This document shows positions 1-11,446 of a DNA stretch of 64,000 nt, one piece after another. Each line of letters begins with the position of its first letter. Position 1 is the first letter of the stretch. The position numbers and the translations under genes were made by a program. The DNA is taken from the NCBI GenBank assembly GCA_009761415.1, contig QUOL01000023.1, forward strand, positions 1 to 64,000, in the 5' to 3' direction. Under the pieces are notes generated by a model that did not search any database, was not told where the DNA came from, and was given only the letters and a program-made list of their open reading frames with translations. The stretch comes from Sarcomyxa edulis (lineage: Eukaryota; Basidiomycota; Agaricomycetes; Agaricales; Mycenaceae).

Positions 1-597
1 GAGAAAGCACTATGATGTTCGGGAATCACTCATCAAATCCCTGCGACGGCAACCAATCAATATGGCAAAGGCGGCTCATGCGATATTCTGGGCGGAGCGT
101 ATTACGATCCAGAAATCGACGGGGTACTCGCCTTATTATATCGCGCACGGGTTCAGGCGATCCACCCCTTCGACCTGGAACAGTCCACATTCATGCATCC
201 CTTCATAGACGACGATATGAATTTTGGAGAACTTATTTCAAGAAGGGCGATGAAGCTTCAAAAGAGGGACAAAGAGCTCTCCAAGGTTCAGCGAGACAAA
301 TACCGATCGCGTCTCCAGTCGGCAGAGCAGTTTTTAAAGAAATACGAGGGACAAATTCACGATTTCAAGTTCGCGCCAGGAAGACTCGTACTTGTTCGTA
401 ATACTCGGATAGAGAAGGAACTGAACAACAAAATGAAGCCCCGATACATCGGTCCCAATGGTCGTGGTTCGCCAACCAAATCGGGAAGCTACATCCTATC
501 GGAAGTGACAGGAGCGATCGCTGAACACCGATTTGCCGCATACCGATTGATCCCATACATGAGGAGGAACGAGATAACCCTACAGTTACTACGCTAG
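1..597 (+). pseudogene. Decayed gypsy integrase/C-terminal pol fragment
   Basis: This is the end of a Ty3/gypsy Pol: the last part of the integrase core and the basic C-terminal tail. From 1 to about 290 it aligns at the DNA level with 55975-56280 of gypsy A, but one-base gaps near 15 and 151 move the reading frame, so the core is broken. From 193 to the stop at 595-597 one frame stays open and gives the tail, with the signature LVLVRNTR followed by a KPRYIGP block, as in the tail of gypsy C Pol (about 40.60-40.77 kb). No LTR was found. The fragment also enters from the left edge, so its upstream part is not visible. It is a different copy from gypsy A, which is truncated before this tail. 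Confidence 0.85.
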
Positions 598-2129
598 TTG
601 GGAAGTCGACGAAGCAGCTGGATGATATGGCGATGAGGACACGCCTGACGAGTTTACTCTCGTGGAGCCCGGAGACGATGCACTTCCGGGAACGTATAGG
701 ACACGATTGTGGCAGTTTCCAAAAGGCCGGAACAAGAATCTAATACGCTAAGGCCTCCGGAACGATCGTAAAGATATCGCGCGGATATCTGGAAACCTCG
801 GGAAATACTCCAACAAGGGACCGCGAACGAACAACTCTGGATAAGGCTCCTTCTCCACATGATACTTTGAATCACCTTTCTATTTTTCCATACAAAAATG
901 TACATTATTACAAGAATATCAGCACCCTTCTCTCAAGAATAACCCTTATTTCCGACCCTGTTTCGACAAGAAAAGGGATACTACCCCGAGGAAGCAATCG
1001 ATTCTACGTAGACTTGACTGGCCAGGTGCCAGAACAAGCGGAATCCAGGTCAACGCCTTGTTCTAACGATCGGCTGAAGAAACAAAGCAAGAGGATGACC
1101 GGTAGACCGATCGTCTTGGCCAATTCCATCCCAAGTCGTACTTTCTCCGATAAAGCGTCACAACGAAGGCCGATCCTGAGAAATAACCGACTATAGCTCA
1201 AAAGGACGCGAAAGGACGAATTCTTGGAACAAAAGCCGATCGACGATACAAATACAGTCCGAGCAGGTAGTTATGTTCAACAATCGGTAGCCGATTAAAG
1301 GAAAGATAGAAAAAGGCCGATCGTGGCCGACTGCGAGAAATTGCCGATTACTGCTGCTCTAAGAGGACTTAGACAAATTGCTGCACCGAAAGCCGATCGA
1401 CGACACGAACGCAATCCAAGAGTCGCCGTGTTCAAACGATCGGCCGAAGAAACAAAGCAAGAGGACGATCGGTAGACTGATCGTTTTGACCGATTGTATC
1501 CCAAGTCGTACTCTCACCGGACCTAGACGAGTTCCTGGCACAAAAGCCGATTGTCTATACAAAGGGAATCAGAGAGGATCGCAGTATTCAACGATCGGTG
1601 ACCGGGTGATGGAACGTAAAAAAAAAAAAAAACGATTGTGGGCGACTACAACAAAATGCCGATCGCTGCTGTTATGAGGACTTTGACGAAATTTCTGGAC
1701 AAAAGCCGATCGAAGTTGTTCGAAAATCGTGCACTTTCCCGGTATTAAGGCCGACCGATCGACTTGGGGATTTTTGACAGGAAACCATTGTGTTGGACAT
1801 ATAACCAATTGTTTATGGCCGATCTTGCGGCGACTTAAGAACGGGACCCATTGACTCGTGAAGAATCGGTTTTCTGTATTTACAGATAACCGTACAGATA
1901 TACGAGTCGGCACCACCTAACGTGGTACCGACGACAAGCTACGATCCGTAAAAATGTGATATGGGCCGAAACCCGAGGAAAAATGTCCGCAGACGCGAGA
2001 GCCCGACCGAACAAAGGACGCGCGAGGAGGGGGAATTATATGAAAGAAAGGAAGAAGGGAATTTTAAAAGAAGTGATTATACAAACTACTTAGCTTGCCT
2101 TGAATCCTTCTTCTCCTTCTTCTTAACGA
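598..2129. other. Non-coding, CGATCG-rich stretch
   Basis: No supportable gene was found. The stretch holds the diverged duplication at 980-1725 and many copies of the hexamer CGATCG, often as GCCGATCG or CGATCGGC. The open frames here are short, overlap each other on both strands and show no domain signature. Confidence 0.6.
980..1725. repeat. Diverged direct duplication, about 370-bp spacing
   Basis: Two long similar blocks follow each other. The first holds ACAAAGCAAGAGGATGACC at about 1083 and the second ACAAAGCAAGAGGACGATC at about 1453. Both continue through a shared CCCAAGTCGTACT and later an ACAAAAGCCGAT stretch (about 1228 and 1538), with a third partial ACAAAAGCCGATCG at about 1697. 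An A-tract of 14 lies at 1619-1632. The copies have drifted by substitutions and small gaps. No coding potential was seen. Confidence 0.7.
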
Positions 2130-4674
2130 TCACCACCCATCTAACCTGCTCGACCCTTCTCCGACGTCGTCCTGCCCAGGAAGAGGCGCGGGAGGCCCAC
2201 CGAACGAGTACGAAAGCCCTTCGTTGAAAGCCGATTCTACGGCGCCGAAGTGCAAGTTCATCGCGTCCTCGGTTATCTTGGCGATCTGGCCAGCGACGAA
2301 TGACGAGAAATCCCGCTCGAACCTCTTGCTAGAAGCAGACCACAGGGCTCGGAGGTGTTTTTTGGCCGCATCGTTAGCGGCGGCCTCCTCGGCGTCGTTG
2401 GCAGCAACCTGAGAAGCGGTGTCGAAGTCTGGAGAGAGCGGGGGAGGGATGTTTAGACGTCGGTCAGGAATTTTAATACTAACTCCCGTACGCAGACGCG
2501 TACGGGAATACGGACCTTCGTCGTCATCCTCCATTTCCTGGTCCTCGTCGGCTTTCTGCTGTTGGTGCGAAGGGACTATGTTCCGACTGAACGATTCACC
2601 AGGAGGAGGAATGCCGGGCTCGGTGACCAACTTCAAGAGGCCGTCTGCGATGTACTTTGCCTTGTCCGCGCTGGTGAACTCGTTAAACTTGATCGAGCAC
2701 TTGTGCTTGTCGCGGATGCACTTTCGGCAACGTCGGCCGGGGAGACCGACGCATGGCTGTACATCGAGCGCGATCCGGCAAGGGCGACACATCAGATGCT
2801 ATAAAACAAATGAACAAAGTCAATAAAAGGAAACCGCTGGAGGGCGGTAATATTACAAGGAGAAGGAAACTACTCACCTCGAGTCGGAAAACTTCGCCTA
2901 CAGCCAAAGCGCGTTGACGTCGAACACGCGTAGTCGCCGGCACGGTCTTAGGAGGGGGTTTCTGTGCCTCCTTGGGGTCGGCTGGACCTTTTCCCTTTCG
3001 AGCTCTCTTCTTTGCCGGAGCGTCGGAGTCTCTGGTGGAAGAAGTCGCGATGACTTTCGGATCGACCTTGGTCTTGGGTTCGAAGGGAACGATACCGGTG
3101 AATTCGATCTCGGAGTCGGTTTCGTCGGTCTTAGCGCGTTTCTTTCCTTTTCGCTTTGACGATGTCGACGTAGACGCTGCTGGCGCGGGGGAATCGCGCG
3201 GCGTTGGAGTGTCGGACAAAGGAATTGGAGTCGGTGCCTTCCGCTTTCCTTTCGACGAAGCGGACTTTTGAGGAACGGCCTTCTTCGGTTTTGGCGGCGG
3301 TGGAGGAGCTATGCGAGGAGACGTTGGTGTGCGATCACGATCATCGTTCTCGGCCATGGGAGAAGGAGGGCGCGAGCGAGGAGGATCGATAACGTCTTGA
3401 CGATCGGGACCGTCAGGCGCATAGGAATCGGACAAAGTTGGGGGAGGAAGGGATAGGTTAGGGACGATGAGTTCGAGGGCGGGTGAAGGAGGGCGAGCGA
3501 TCGGGGGGGGGAGGTCGACTTCCATCCGCGCCTCTGCTGGAGGCGACTCCGGAGGAGGATCTTCATAATCAGGAATGAATCAGTAAGAATGATGGGTAAC
3601 AAGGGGAGGGTCACTCACCAATCATCATATTTTCCACTTCTCCCTGCGATGAATCCCCCGTTCCCGAATTCGCCCCTTTCTCTGGTACGACGTCCGCCCT
3701 TCGGGCTTCCGCCTGTTCCTTTTCGAGCTCGTCGAGTCGTCGGTTTCCTAGAAGACAAGTAAAGGTTTTGAATGAAGTTTAGAAAGAGGAGGACGTTTGC
3801 TTGGGTAGGACTTACTGATGGCAGCGGCGTCTGTCTCCTCGCGACCCAAGTTCTCCGACTCATTCAGAACGTTGCCTGCCGAGCTCTCTGGACGAGCGAC
3901 TGTTCCATCCTCGACGATCTTCATCCCCAAAATGTCGCTCTCGATCGTACGATCGAAGTCCCCTCTCGATCCCTCGCCCTCGAAGCCTTCTGCGCCCGGC
4001 TCGACGTCGAGCCGTCCGCTCGTCGGTGAAGGAGGAACGGGGCTTGGCGACCCAAAGCTGCTGACCTGAGGCGGAGGAGTGTCTGGACAGTGATACCAGA
4101 GGCAATCGAAAGCCCATTTTGGAGTCCACTTCGACGACCTTATGAATTCGAGGGCTTCAGGCGTTATCTGGGGGAGGTCGTCGACCCAGTCGGGAAAATC
4201 GTCGTCGTCTCCGTACACCGCCTCGGCCCAGTCCTTAATCTCGTTGATGAGAGTGGGAACTGGTTTACGGGCAACGGGCGAGTGAGCGTTGATGTTAAAA
4301 GAGCTCCCGGCGAGTCTGGGATAGAAATCGTGTCGCTGAGGAAGGACGGAACGAGAACGACGTGACGTAGATTGGGTCAGCAGGATGGGGGGAACGCCTT
4401 CCCCAGGGCCACTGAGACGAGACGTTGATGTATGAGAAGCGATCGGCGACGTCAAAGACGCGTTTGCCGCGAAATGAGTACGAGGGGTGGATGTCGAAGG
4501 TTGGCTGCGAGCAAACGGCTCGGACTTTATGGCGAGGAAGGGGTTGCGAGGAGCGGCTGCCTGCATCCTGGCAGGACTAATCCGCCGAGGAACGCCGCGG
4601 ATGGCAGAGGACGACGCGGTTGGCTGTGATCCGCGACGACTCTCGTCATCGGGATTCGTCTTTGTACGTGCCAT
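2130..4674 (-). CDS. Hypothetical 779-aa protein with C-terminal Zn2Cys6-like cluster (4 exons)
   Basis: Proposed exons are 4674-3816, 3747-3619, 3560-2878 and 2798-2130, with introns of 68, 58 and 79 bp that all begin GTAAGT or GTGAGT and end AG. Frame is kept across every junction, giving 779 residues. The start is the ATG opening MARTK; the longer open frame upstream is not needed. The N-terminal half is low-complexity with an acidic patch (residues about 185-225). The middle (about 330-555) is proline- and lysine-rich, like a nuclear tail. Just after the last intron comes C-x2-C-x8-C-x7-C-x2-C-x6-C, close to the fungal Zn2Cys6 DNA-binding cluster but with wider first spacing and in an unusual C-terminal-half position. 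An alanine-rich helical segment follows. Role unknown; a DNA-binding or transposon-associated protein is possible. Confidence 0.7.
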
Positions 4675-5444
4675 GGAAGTCGAGTAGGGAAGGATGATGG
4701 AGGAGAAGAGGAAAGGAAGGACCGAGCGAGCGCTTAAAAATACGCGTCGAGAAATTGCTCGAAGTCTTTTGAAACTCAGCTCGGATATGGCCGAAATGCG
4801 ATCGCGACTCGCGACTCCGCCAAACAAGCTGAAGCTTCAGCCAAACAACCGCTTTAGCCAGCAGCAGGTCGATAATCCTTAAGTTCGATGCTCCCATGGA
4901 CCGCGCCGGAGAGTCTATTATATAAAAACGGTAAAAATCGGCGATAATACGGGAATAATATGGATTACATAAATTCGACATAGAAAGGACAAGAAACGAA
5001 CGAAAACGGGGGAGCCGATCCAGTTTTTCGAAAAACCCACTAGCGATCGGCCTAATCACACGAACACTGTTCACAACCGAATATCGATCGGACGTGAACC
5101 AAGGAAGTCAAACAGAAGGAAGTCAAAGCGCTGCGACGCTAGCGAAACACGATTAGGAGAGCGCAAGGGTCGACAAACCAGCGCCTATGAAGGATGACGA
5201 TCCTTATAAAATTTATGCCGACTGGATTTCTGAATGAAATCAATTATGAACGACACTAGGCGACCCCGATTCGGCTGGCCAGCGGAATGGGACAACGCAA
5301 TGTGCCAAATTATGCATTATAGACGAAAACAACGCCGCTCGAGGCAAAATACACATTTGTGGCACAAGCTACTAACTATGCAGAACTTTTATTAGATTAT
5401 GTGCCGAAGACGGGCAAATTATGAACTGACTTTTTTTGTTAACT
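4675..5444. other. Intergenic, upstream region of the 779-aa gene
   Basis: No gene was recognised. The first part would hold the promoter of the minus-strand gene starting at 4674; read on the minus strand it is CT-rich near 4690-4720, as is common just before fungal start codons. Around 5280-5420 there are short repeated TGTGCC and CAAATTATG words. Confidence 0.5.
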
Positions 5445-6397
5445 TTAGAATCGGCTGGCCTGGCGACTAGGAGCGGATCGGCAATGAGGGTTTTCCCTAG
5501 GACCACGGCGCGGCAACCTTTCCCGACTGCCTGACGGACCGGCGAGACCTGGCCCTCTGGCATCAGGTATCAATGGCCGACCGAACGTATTGTTGGTGCC
5601 GCTCGAATTGCGAACAGGTGCGGGAACCGCCCCGTGTAACAGTACCTCTTCGTGTCCATCCTTTGTGGGGAACTGGCGCACGTATGGGAGAAAGGGCATT
5701 CCGGGATCAATCGTTCCAGGATCGACTTGACCGATCGCCTTCGACTTAAGCAAGTCATTGATCTGTCTTTCCTTCATTCCCTCATCGGCACCATACCGTG
5801 CGAAAGTATCCGAAAAACTATAACCCTGGAAGTCGATGGCGGACGATGCGTATCCGGGCTTGAAATAGGCAGAGATCAGTAAGGCCGATTGGTCATAGAC
5901 AGCTTTGGGCATACCTGGGCTATAAGATCGCACTTCAACCCGTTTAACAGAAAGCCGACATTTCTGACATTGACCCCTACATAATCACCTTCGAAGCCGA
6001 ACTCCCGAATAAAGTATTCGAGCATGGCTACCGAGAGGGTCGCCTCGGCAGGAACGTCGACTGTCCGCCAGTCCCCCGCCTGGATCGCTTGAGCGATTCG
6101 TAACTTCATAGCTTGATGCTGAGCATTGTCGCTCCTCAGTATCAACAAGGGAAGCGCCTGGATACTGGATCGGCTTACAACATAATTAATCACTTTGGCG
6201 ATAACGGTTCTTATCCAAAGGCGTTCTTCAATGGCAATCGCGCTGGTTGCGCGGTCGACAGTCGATAAATGAACAATGCCTAGAAGGTGCCGAATCGAGG
6301 CGGACCAAAGGGTGGCCATGTCTTGTGGAGGAGCGCCCCTGGTGTCACTTGGGTCCTCTGCGAATTTGTTCGCCGATAAGCGAAGTAAAAATGACAT
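5445..6397 (-). CDS. Tandem family of unknown function, member 1 (278 aa, 3 exons)
   Basis: Proposed exons are 6397-6179, 6118-5915 and 5858-5445. The first intron (60 bp, GTAAGC...CTCAG) has no stop and a length divisible by three, so the frame reads through it; it is inferred because every family member has a phase-0 intron at this point. The second intron (56 bp, GTATGC, branch CTGAT) joins two frames exactly. The N-domain (exon 1, 73 aa) has the weak helical signature ending SIRHLLGIV. Exon 2 carries DVPAEAT, the family motif. A unique C-terminal extension of 137 aa is proline- and arginine-rich. Only 46 bp separate its start from the stop of member 2. No known domain was recognised. Confidence 0.68.
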
Positions 6398-6443
6398 CGC
6401 GGTACAGGGATTTTTTGAATCAAGACCGGGTTACACTCTCTAT

Positions 6444-7184
6444 TTATTCGAATTCAGCGTCGCTCACGCCTGGGTCGTCCTCGGACGATACTCCGTTCGG
6501 GGCCGGCCACATCTCGTAAGAATCCGATTGATCGCCCCAGCCGTTCCCCTCGTCACCATTCATTTCGTATCCTCCATCGGTTCCCCAGGCACCGAACCGA
6601 TCGGCCGCTACATCGTAGTCTGGCGATGCCTCGCGAGCGAAGCCGTATTGAGGCCAGTCGAAAGGGTCTGTGGCTTGGCTGTAGTTGAGAGCAGCCAATC
6701 GGCTAAGCTCAACAAGGATCTCTACCGATCTCTCCCTCCATGTATCGCTGCCCTCAAAAACGAATTCGGAGCGATCGGCTGCCCTCCATATAAGGCGTAG
6801 ATCGCTTAGCATCTGACCGGACTCGGATGGTACCCGGTTCTTGTTTAAATCGGCATCTGAGACACGGTTGCGCGCGTTCCAGAATACAATCTAAAAAAAA
6901 ACTTGTCTAGGTCAGAAAAGGGCCGATCGAGGGCCGATCGACATACGCACCAACAGTTTCATGACCGATCGAATGGAGCTGGCAAAGGACGTGCGATCGA
7001 CCTCAGAGAGGGACGGGAACTCGCCACTTGGGTCGAGTACGGGAAAGATTTTGGATGCGACAAGGCCGATAATGGGACGAAGGTACCGACGAAGAAAGCG
7101 ATCGGCACTCTCATCGTTACTGATCCAATGGAAGCTGGCGTCCTTGACGAGAACGTCGAGTATGGCTATACTAAGGGGGTCCAT
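6444..7184 (-). CDS. Tandem family of unknown function, member 2 (226 aa, 2 exons)
   Basis: Proposed exons are 7184-6951 and 6890-6444, with a 60-bp intron (GTGCGT, branch CTGAC, acceptor after eight T). The open frame runs upstream to 7436, but the ATG at 7184 was chosen because the MDPLSIAI start lines up with the MDSVAIEL start of member 6. The N-domain ends FLRRYLRPIIGLV, the clearest form of the family's F-L-x4-R-P-x-hydrophobic signature. The motif after the intron is degenerate (RVPSES). The C-terminal tail is acidic and rich in G, D and W. No known domain was recognised; probably an intracellular helical protein, with no signal peptide or membrane segment seen. Confidence 0.72.
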
Positions 7185-7473
7185 GTATGGTCTGCGATAT
7201 TGACAGCAGTCGGTCGCGATGATATTGCTCTTATACTCGACGCCGAACACCTCGAATGGACAAGATCGGCCGATGCTGTGAAAAAAAAAAGATTCGAGCC
7301 GATCGGCTGTGAAATCGTTTTTATTTTCAAGTATATCGTAGAGCGAGGCTATCGACTCTGCTCGCCCCTCGCCGACATTGTACCGCATGATATGCCGATC
7401 GCTGCTCCAGCTAGGACATCGCCCTCGTTTCGTCACCTAATGCGTTATCTCCACGCTCTTTTGGCTTTCTCTT

Positions 7474-8008
7474 CTACTGGTATCCGGGATAATCGACTTG
7501 TCCGTTTCCCCTGGCAACGACGTGCCGCGTGTAAAATGCAAAGCTCGCTGTCATATTCCGAAAAGTTGTAATAACGATCGAAGATAGGCCGAGGGAATCT
7601 GCCTGGGCAATTAACAAGAGATGTGCGCGTGACCCCATGTTATGCGCTTCGGTTGGGATGCGCACGGTGTTGCGGAGTCCGCTAGCAACTGTGCGCGATC
7701 GGTAATCTAGGATGAGGGCCTGTTGTGCATGAGCGATCTTCTCGAACGATGGATCGACACTGACCTACCAAGTGCGCGAGGAATCTGATGAACTGTGTAC
7801 GAGCGACAGATAGTGCGGCTTGCGCGACCATAGCATCTGCATGAAGGTTGATGCTGGCGGTGTTGTATTCGCGCTCTATCAGGTAAAGCATCGGGCGGAG
7901 CCGATAATGAAGGAATCCGTGAAATCCCTCAATCGGTACGAACGTCGGGATGAAGGAGGACGATGGCAAGGTTAACAGGGCAAATTCTGTCGCATTATTG
8001 GACGCCAT
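7474..8008 (-). CDS. Tandem family of unknown function, member 3 (161 aa, 2 exons)
   Basis: Proposed exons are 8008-7769 and 7719-7474 with a 49-bp phase-0 intron (GTAGGT...ACAACAG). It starts MASNNATEF, resembling the MASSKQWNF start of member 4. The N-domain contains FLHYRLRPMLYLIE. Exon 2 carries RIPTEA about 19 residues after the junction, then a helical stretch. It lacks the long C-terminal extension of members 1, 2 and 6. Only 53 bp separate its ATG from the stop of member 4, so its promoter would have to lie within member 4. Confidence 0.72.
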
Positions 8009-8061
8009 TCCTGAACAATGCTGAAGAGTACGTTATTCTGGCGATCCAACTACAGGGCCTT

Positions 8062-8747
8062 TTATAGTTGCAACTTGTCAATCTCGATCGGCACGCGAAA
8101 GCATGGATCGGCCGCACCTTCAGTTTGGAACGCGGCGATCGGTACCCCATGTATTGCATTATCTAGTGGCCAGCCTCCCTTGTCGTACCCCTTGAAATCT
8201 GCAAGCGTCTGCTCGGATATCTTTCTAACCTCGACCTCGTCCAACATGTCTCTGACTATTTGATAGGCGATAGGTGTCCTAATGGGAATGCAAGGTTCAC
8301 CGTTGAGGCCGATCGCTTGAATAAGGCCGAGGATTGCCCTCAACATATACTGAGCCTCGACGGGAAGGGTCGGTATAGGCTGGCCGTCGCTGCGTTTGTG
8401 ACGTCTGATCTCTTGGACTGCCGCCTGAAGCCAGAAAGGTCAAAAGTCGCGCTCGGCTTCCTTGTCCTGATTGCTCGACGCACCAGGATTTCAGTTATTT
8501 GCTTAACCATCCACCGGGCATTGTGGACGCCTTGGTTCTCCTTCATCTTGTAGAGATCGCTTCTCGTCTCGGGCAAGGGCAGGGGCACGACGGCAGCGAT
8601 ATAGGCTAACAAAGGGCGGACGTGCTCCGCAAGGAAGTTTCTAAGCTCGTTTTCTGATCCAAGGTTTTGCCGATCGGGTAGGGCAACTTGGACAAATTGC
8701 TGTATCTTCTGGTTACCTTCAAAGTTCCACTGCTTTGACGACGCCAT
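8062..8747 (-). CDS. Tandem family of unknown function, member 4 (208 aa, 2 exons)
   Basis: Proposed exons are 8747-8484 and 8424-8062 with a 59-bp phase-0 intron (GTGCGT...GCTTCAG). The N-domain (88 aa) has NFLAEHVRPLLAYI, matching the F-L-x4-R-P signature of its neighbours. Exon 2 begins with a basic helix and carries TLPVEA in the place of the IPTEA motif. A further 85 residues follow, with no recognised domain. The intron position and both motif positions agree with the other five genes, which is the main support for the splice choice. Confidence 0.72.
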
Positions 8748-9097
8748 TACGAAGGATACAGGAGATCGACGTGTCTATAGGAGATATAGGAAAATTTTTG
8801 AAGCACCGCCGCATGTTTGGACCTGTGGGGCTTTGTGGACGCCACTGCCGCTCGATCGCGTCGCGTGTCCTGGACTGGCTCAGGTAATTATTCCACGATT
8901 ATTCCAACTGAGAGGTATCTACGAGACCCCGTCATCTGCCGTTGGATCGACATCGTTCATCTAATCGTCTGCCTCTCCTGCCTGGGCTCTCTCTCCTCGA
9001 CTGTGCGGCCGATCGTCTCTGTTTTTTTTTCGCAACGTTTAGTCAAAGGGTCACAGGAGAAAAGCGATCGCTTGCCGGTTCCGGTATTGGTAGAATT

Positions 9098-9647
9098 TCA
9101 GCCTTGATCAAAATCAGGATATTGGCCATGGCCGATCAGTGTCCTGCCCAGTTCCTCTGCTTCAGCTTTCAGCTTCCCCAAGAGGGCTACGTAGAAGTTG
9201 TTCGCGTCGTCTTTCCAGTCTTCATAGAAGCCGACTCTGTCTATGACAATCAGGGCTCGTTCGAGCATGATTGTCGCCTCGGCGGGAATTTGCCGATCGA
9301 CGGTTCCTGTATCGGATACTGTGTTTTCTCTGTGATCGATTATCATGGCCTTTACCAGCGGTTAGCTCCCTTGCAGAACGTTTGAAAAGGACTTTTCGAC
9401 GCACGATGTTGGATAAGAAGAACGCCATGAGATGGCGTGGGACGCTATACTCCGCGATCGGGTTGAACGACGTGGTCGGCAAGAACATCACCGGGTGCGG
9501 TAGGATTCTCTCTATAATACTGAACATTGGTCGAAGGCGGTGCTCGAAGAATTCAGGAATGGTTTCGCGTGCTGCGACGCTGGCCGATTGGTCGATACGA
9601 ACGTACAAAGAGAAGAACTCCGTTAGGAGAGAGTGATCGGGATTCAT
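9098..9647 (-). CDS. Tandem family of unknown function, member 5 (164 aa, 2 exons)
   Basis: Proposed exons are 9647-9405 and 9349-9098, with a 55-bp phase-0 intron (GTGCGT, branch GCTAAC, acceptor AAAG). The N-domain holds FFEHRLRPMFSIIE. Exon 2 holds RQIPAEAT followed by a helix ending at VGFYED, which aligns with VIGFTHD of member 6 and EFGFEGD of member 1. This is the most compact copy and so the best guide to the family core of about 80 + 80 residues. Function unknown. Confidence 0.75.
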
Positions 9648-9929
9648 TCTAACGGGGATTTTTCACGGCACGGGAAGGCGCTGTATTCTAGATATCAAGC
9701 CATTCCTGGACGACCTTTATACCAACTACGGATTGGAAATCCGGCTTTTTCCATGGAATAGTTTTTTTTTGTGCCCCCGATCGGCTACCTCTCCCTTCCA
9801 AGAAACCCTCTCCCCGAAGGACCGATTGCAGTACCCCCTTTTTCAGCCGTTCCGTGCGACCACTAGTCGCGGCATTCCGTCTTCGGCACTTGCGATTAGT
9901 TGGGCAATCCCTTGAGAAACATTAGTCAT

Positions 9930-10742
9930 TTAAACCGCGGACCGGCGGTGAGCGTTCCACTCACGGGCTGTCTCTATGTCTGTCTCCCGATTCAGAGATG
10001 GCCTGTCAACTGCCTCTTCCCCTTCGCGAATCTCTTCGCCCATTTCTGTATCGCTGTCAGTGGCGACGGTTCCCTCTTCTTCCCGTCGGACCGGGAAAGG
10101 TAGAGTGCGACGCGCGACCTGCAGATTGGTGTGTAGAATTTCGCCAGTAAGGCTAATGCGATCGCCGTATAGTCTTGGTTGAAACTCCTCGATGGCCGCA
10201 CATAACATGTTCGATGGATCGGCCTCCATGTAGTCCAAGTTTACTCCCGACCGAGATCGACGCGCATACAGCTCTAGGAACTGCAGATCACTGTATATCC
10301 TACTAGCCTCTTCCACTAGGGTATCGTGTGTGAAACCAATGACATACACAAATCGGCGAGTCAGGACGACGAGCGCTGTTGCTTCTGTGGGGATCGGCTC
10401 CTTGTTATCGCGATACCGATTTTCAATGGTCCAACGCAGGCGGAGGATAAATGACTACAGTGCAGGGTTAGCTTCGGGTCCTGGTGTTCGACCGACTGTG
10501 CTCACTAGGTGATCGCATATAATCCGAACGTGCTTACGAATAACTTCTACCCCACGCGGCGTAAATTCTTCATGAAGTTCGTTGCCGATCCTGTCCTGGA
10601 ACAGTGTACAGAAGACGATGTTGACCATGGACCGGAGATTAACGCGTAGATACCGACGGAAAGTATTTTTCGATATTTCGGGGTCGATACCCTCCAGGTC
10701 GAGTGAGAGGTCAGCAAAAAGCTCTATAGCGACGGAATCCAT
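9930..10742 (-). CDS. Tandem family of unknown function, member 6 (253 aa, 2 exons)
   Basis: Proposed exons are 10742-10506 and 10454-9930 with a 51-bp phase-0 intron (GTGAGC, perfect branch GCTAAC, acceptor CTGTAG), the best-formed splice signals of the six. The N-domain has TFRRYLRVNLRSMVNIV. Exon 2 has PIPTEAT, then a helical block through VIGFTHD, then an acidic, glutamate-rich C-terminal tail. It is the first gene of the head-to-tail array in the direction of transcription. No sequence feature points to an enzyme. Confidence 0.75.
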
Positions 10743-11446
10743 GATGAGCGGCGTCTACTTCGTGATCGGCCTGCCGCTTTTATGCGTACCACAGGACCCT
10801 CGGGACCCCGGCGATTGCCCTCTGGTCCTCTGCCTACGGGTTCCCTGATCTGGTTGATCGACCGAGGACGGTCGATGTTCAAAAGTTAGGATGGAGTGTG
10901 AGGATGTGAACATCCCTAGCCTGCGACATCCTAGTTCCTATCCATTTCATGAGTACGAAGACATTAACCCCATGCCGATCTAGGTTTCTCCCCGAAAGAC
11001 CATCCCTCACCTACCCGCTCAGTACTGCGTTCACGCTTTGACGACTTTCCTCAGCCATTACCCCTGTATTCCCACAGATGAAGAGTTCAACCAGTCACCA
11101 GAAAAATTAACGACAGTCTAGAAGAAATCACGACTGAAGTTTCCAATAGACGACTCCACGACTCCTAAAAAGATCCCGTCCGTCATACAGTTACCCATGA
11201 ACTCCCTGCCAAAACGCATTTTCCTCTGGAAATACTGATCGCCCAATCCACACACACGCTCCTATCACTCCTTGTACCTTGCGCCCACACGTACCTGGTG
11301 GCCTAGCCTATCACTCCTGATACACAATTGACGAACTTCCCTATCTATCAGCCGATCGGTCGCCGAAAGGATCCGAGACCTGGCTATCGCTGCCGACAAT
11401 GAGGCCAAACGCGATCGCTTTCTGTAGAAGGTTCGGTTACAAAGTC
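10743..11446. other. Non-coding stretch upstream of the six-gene array
   Basis: No gene was recognised. It would hold the promoter of family member 6. CGATCG-type words are present but sparser than in the satellite that follows. Confidence 0.5.

Noticed and set aside
6912..7436. Member 2 of the array starting at 7436
   Set aside because: The first 84 codons have no counterpart in the paralogs; the ATG at 7184 aligns with the start of member 6.
5445..10742. A single large multi-domain gene in place of six genes
   Set aside because: Each unit has its own ATG with similar start residues, its own stop and spacers of up to 350 bp without splice-compatible frames; six genes are simpler, though fused transcripts are not excluded.
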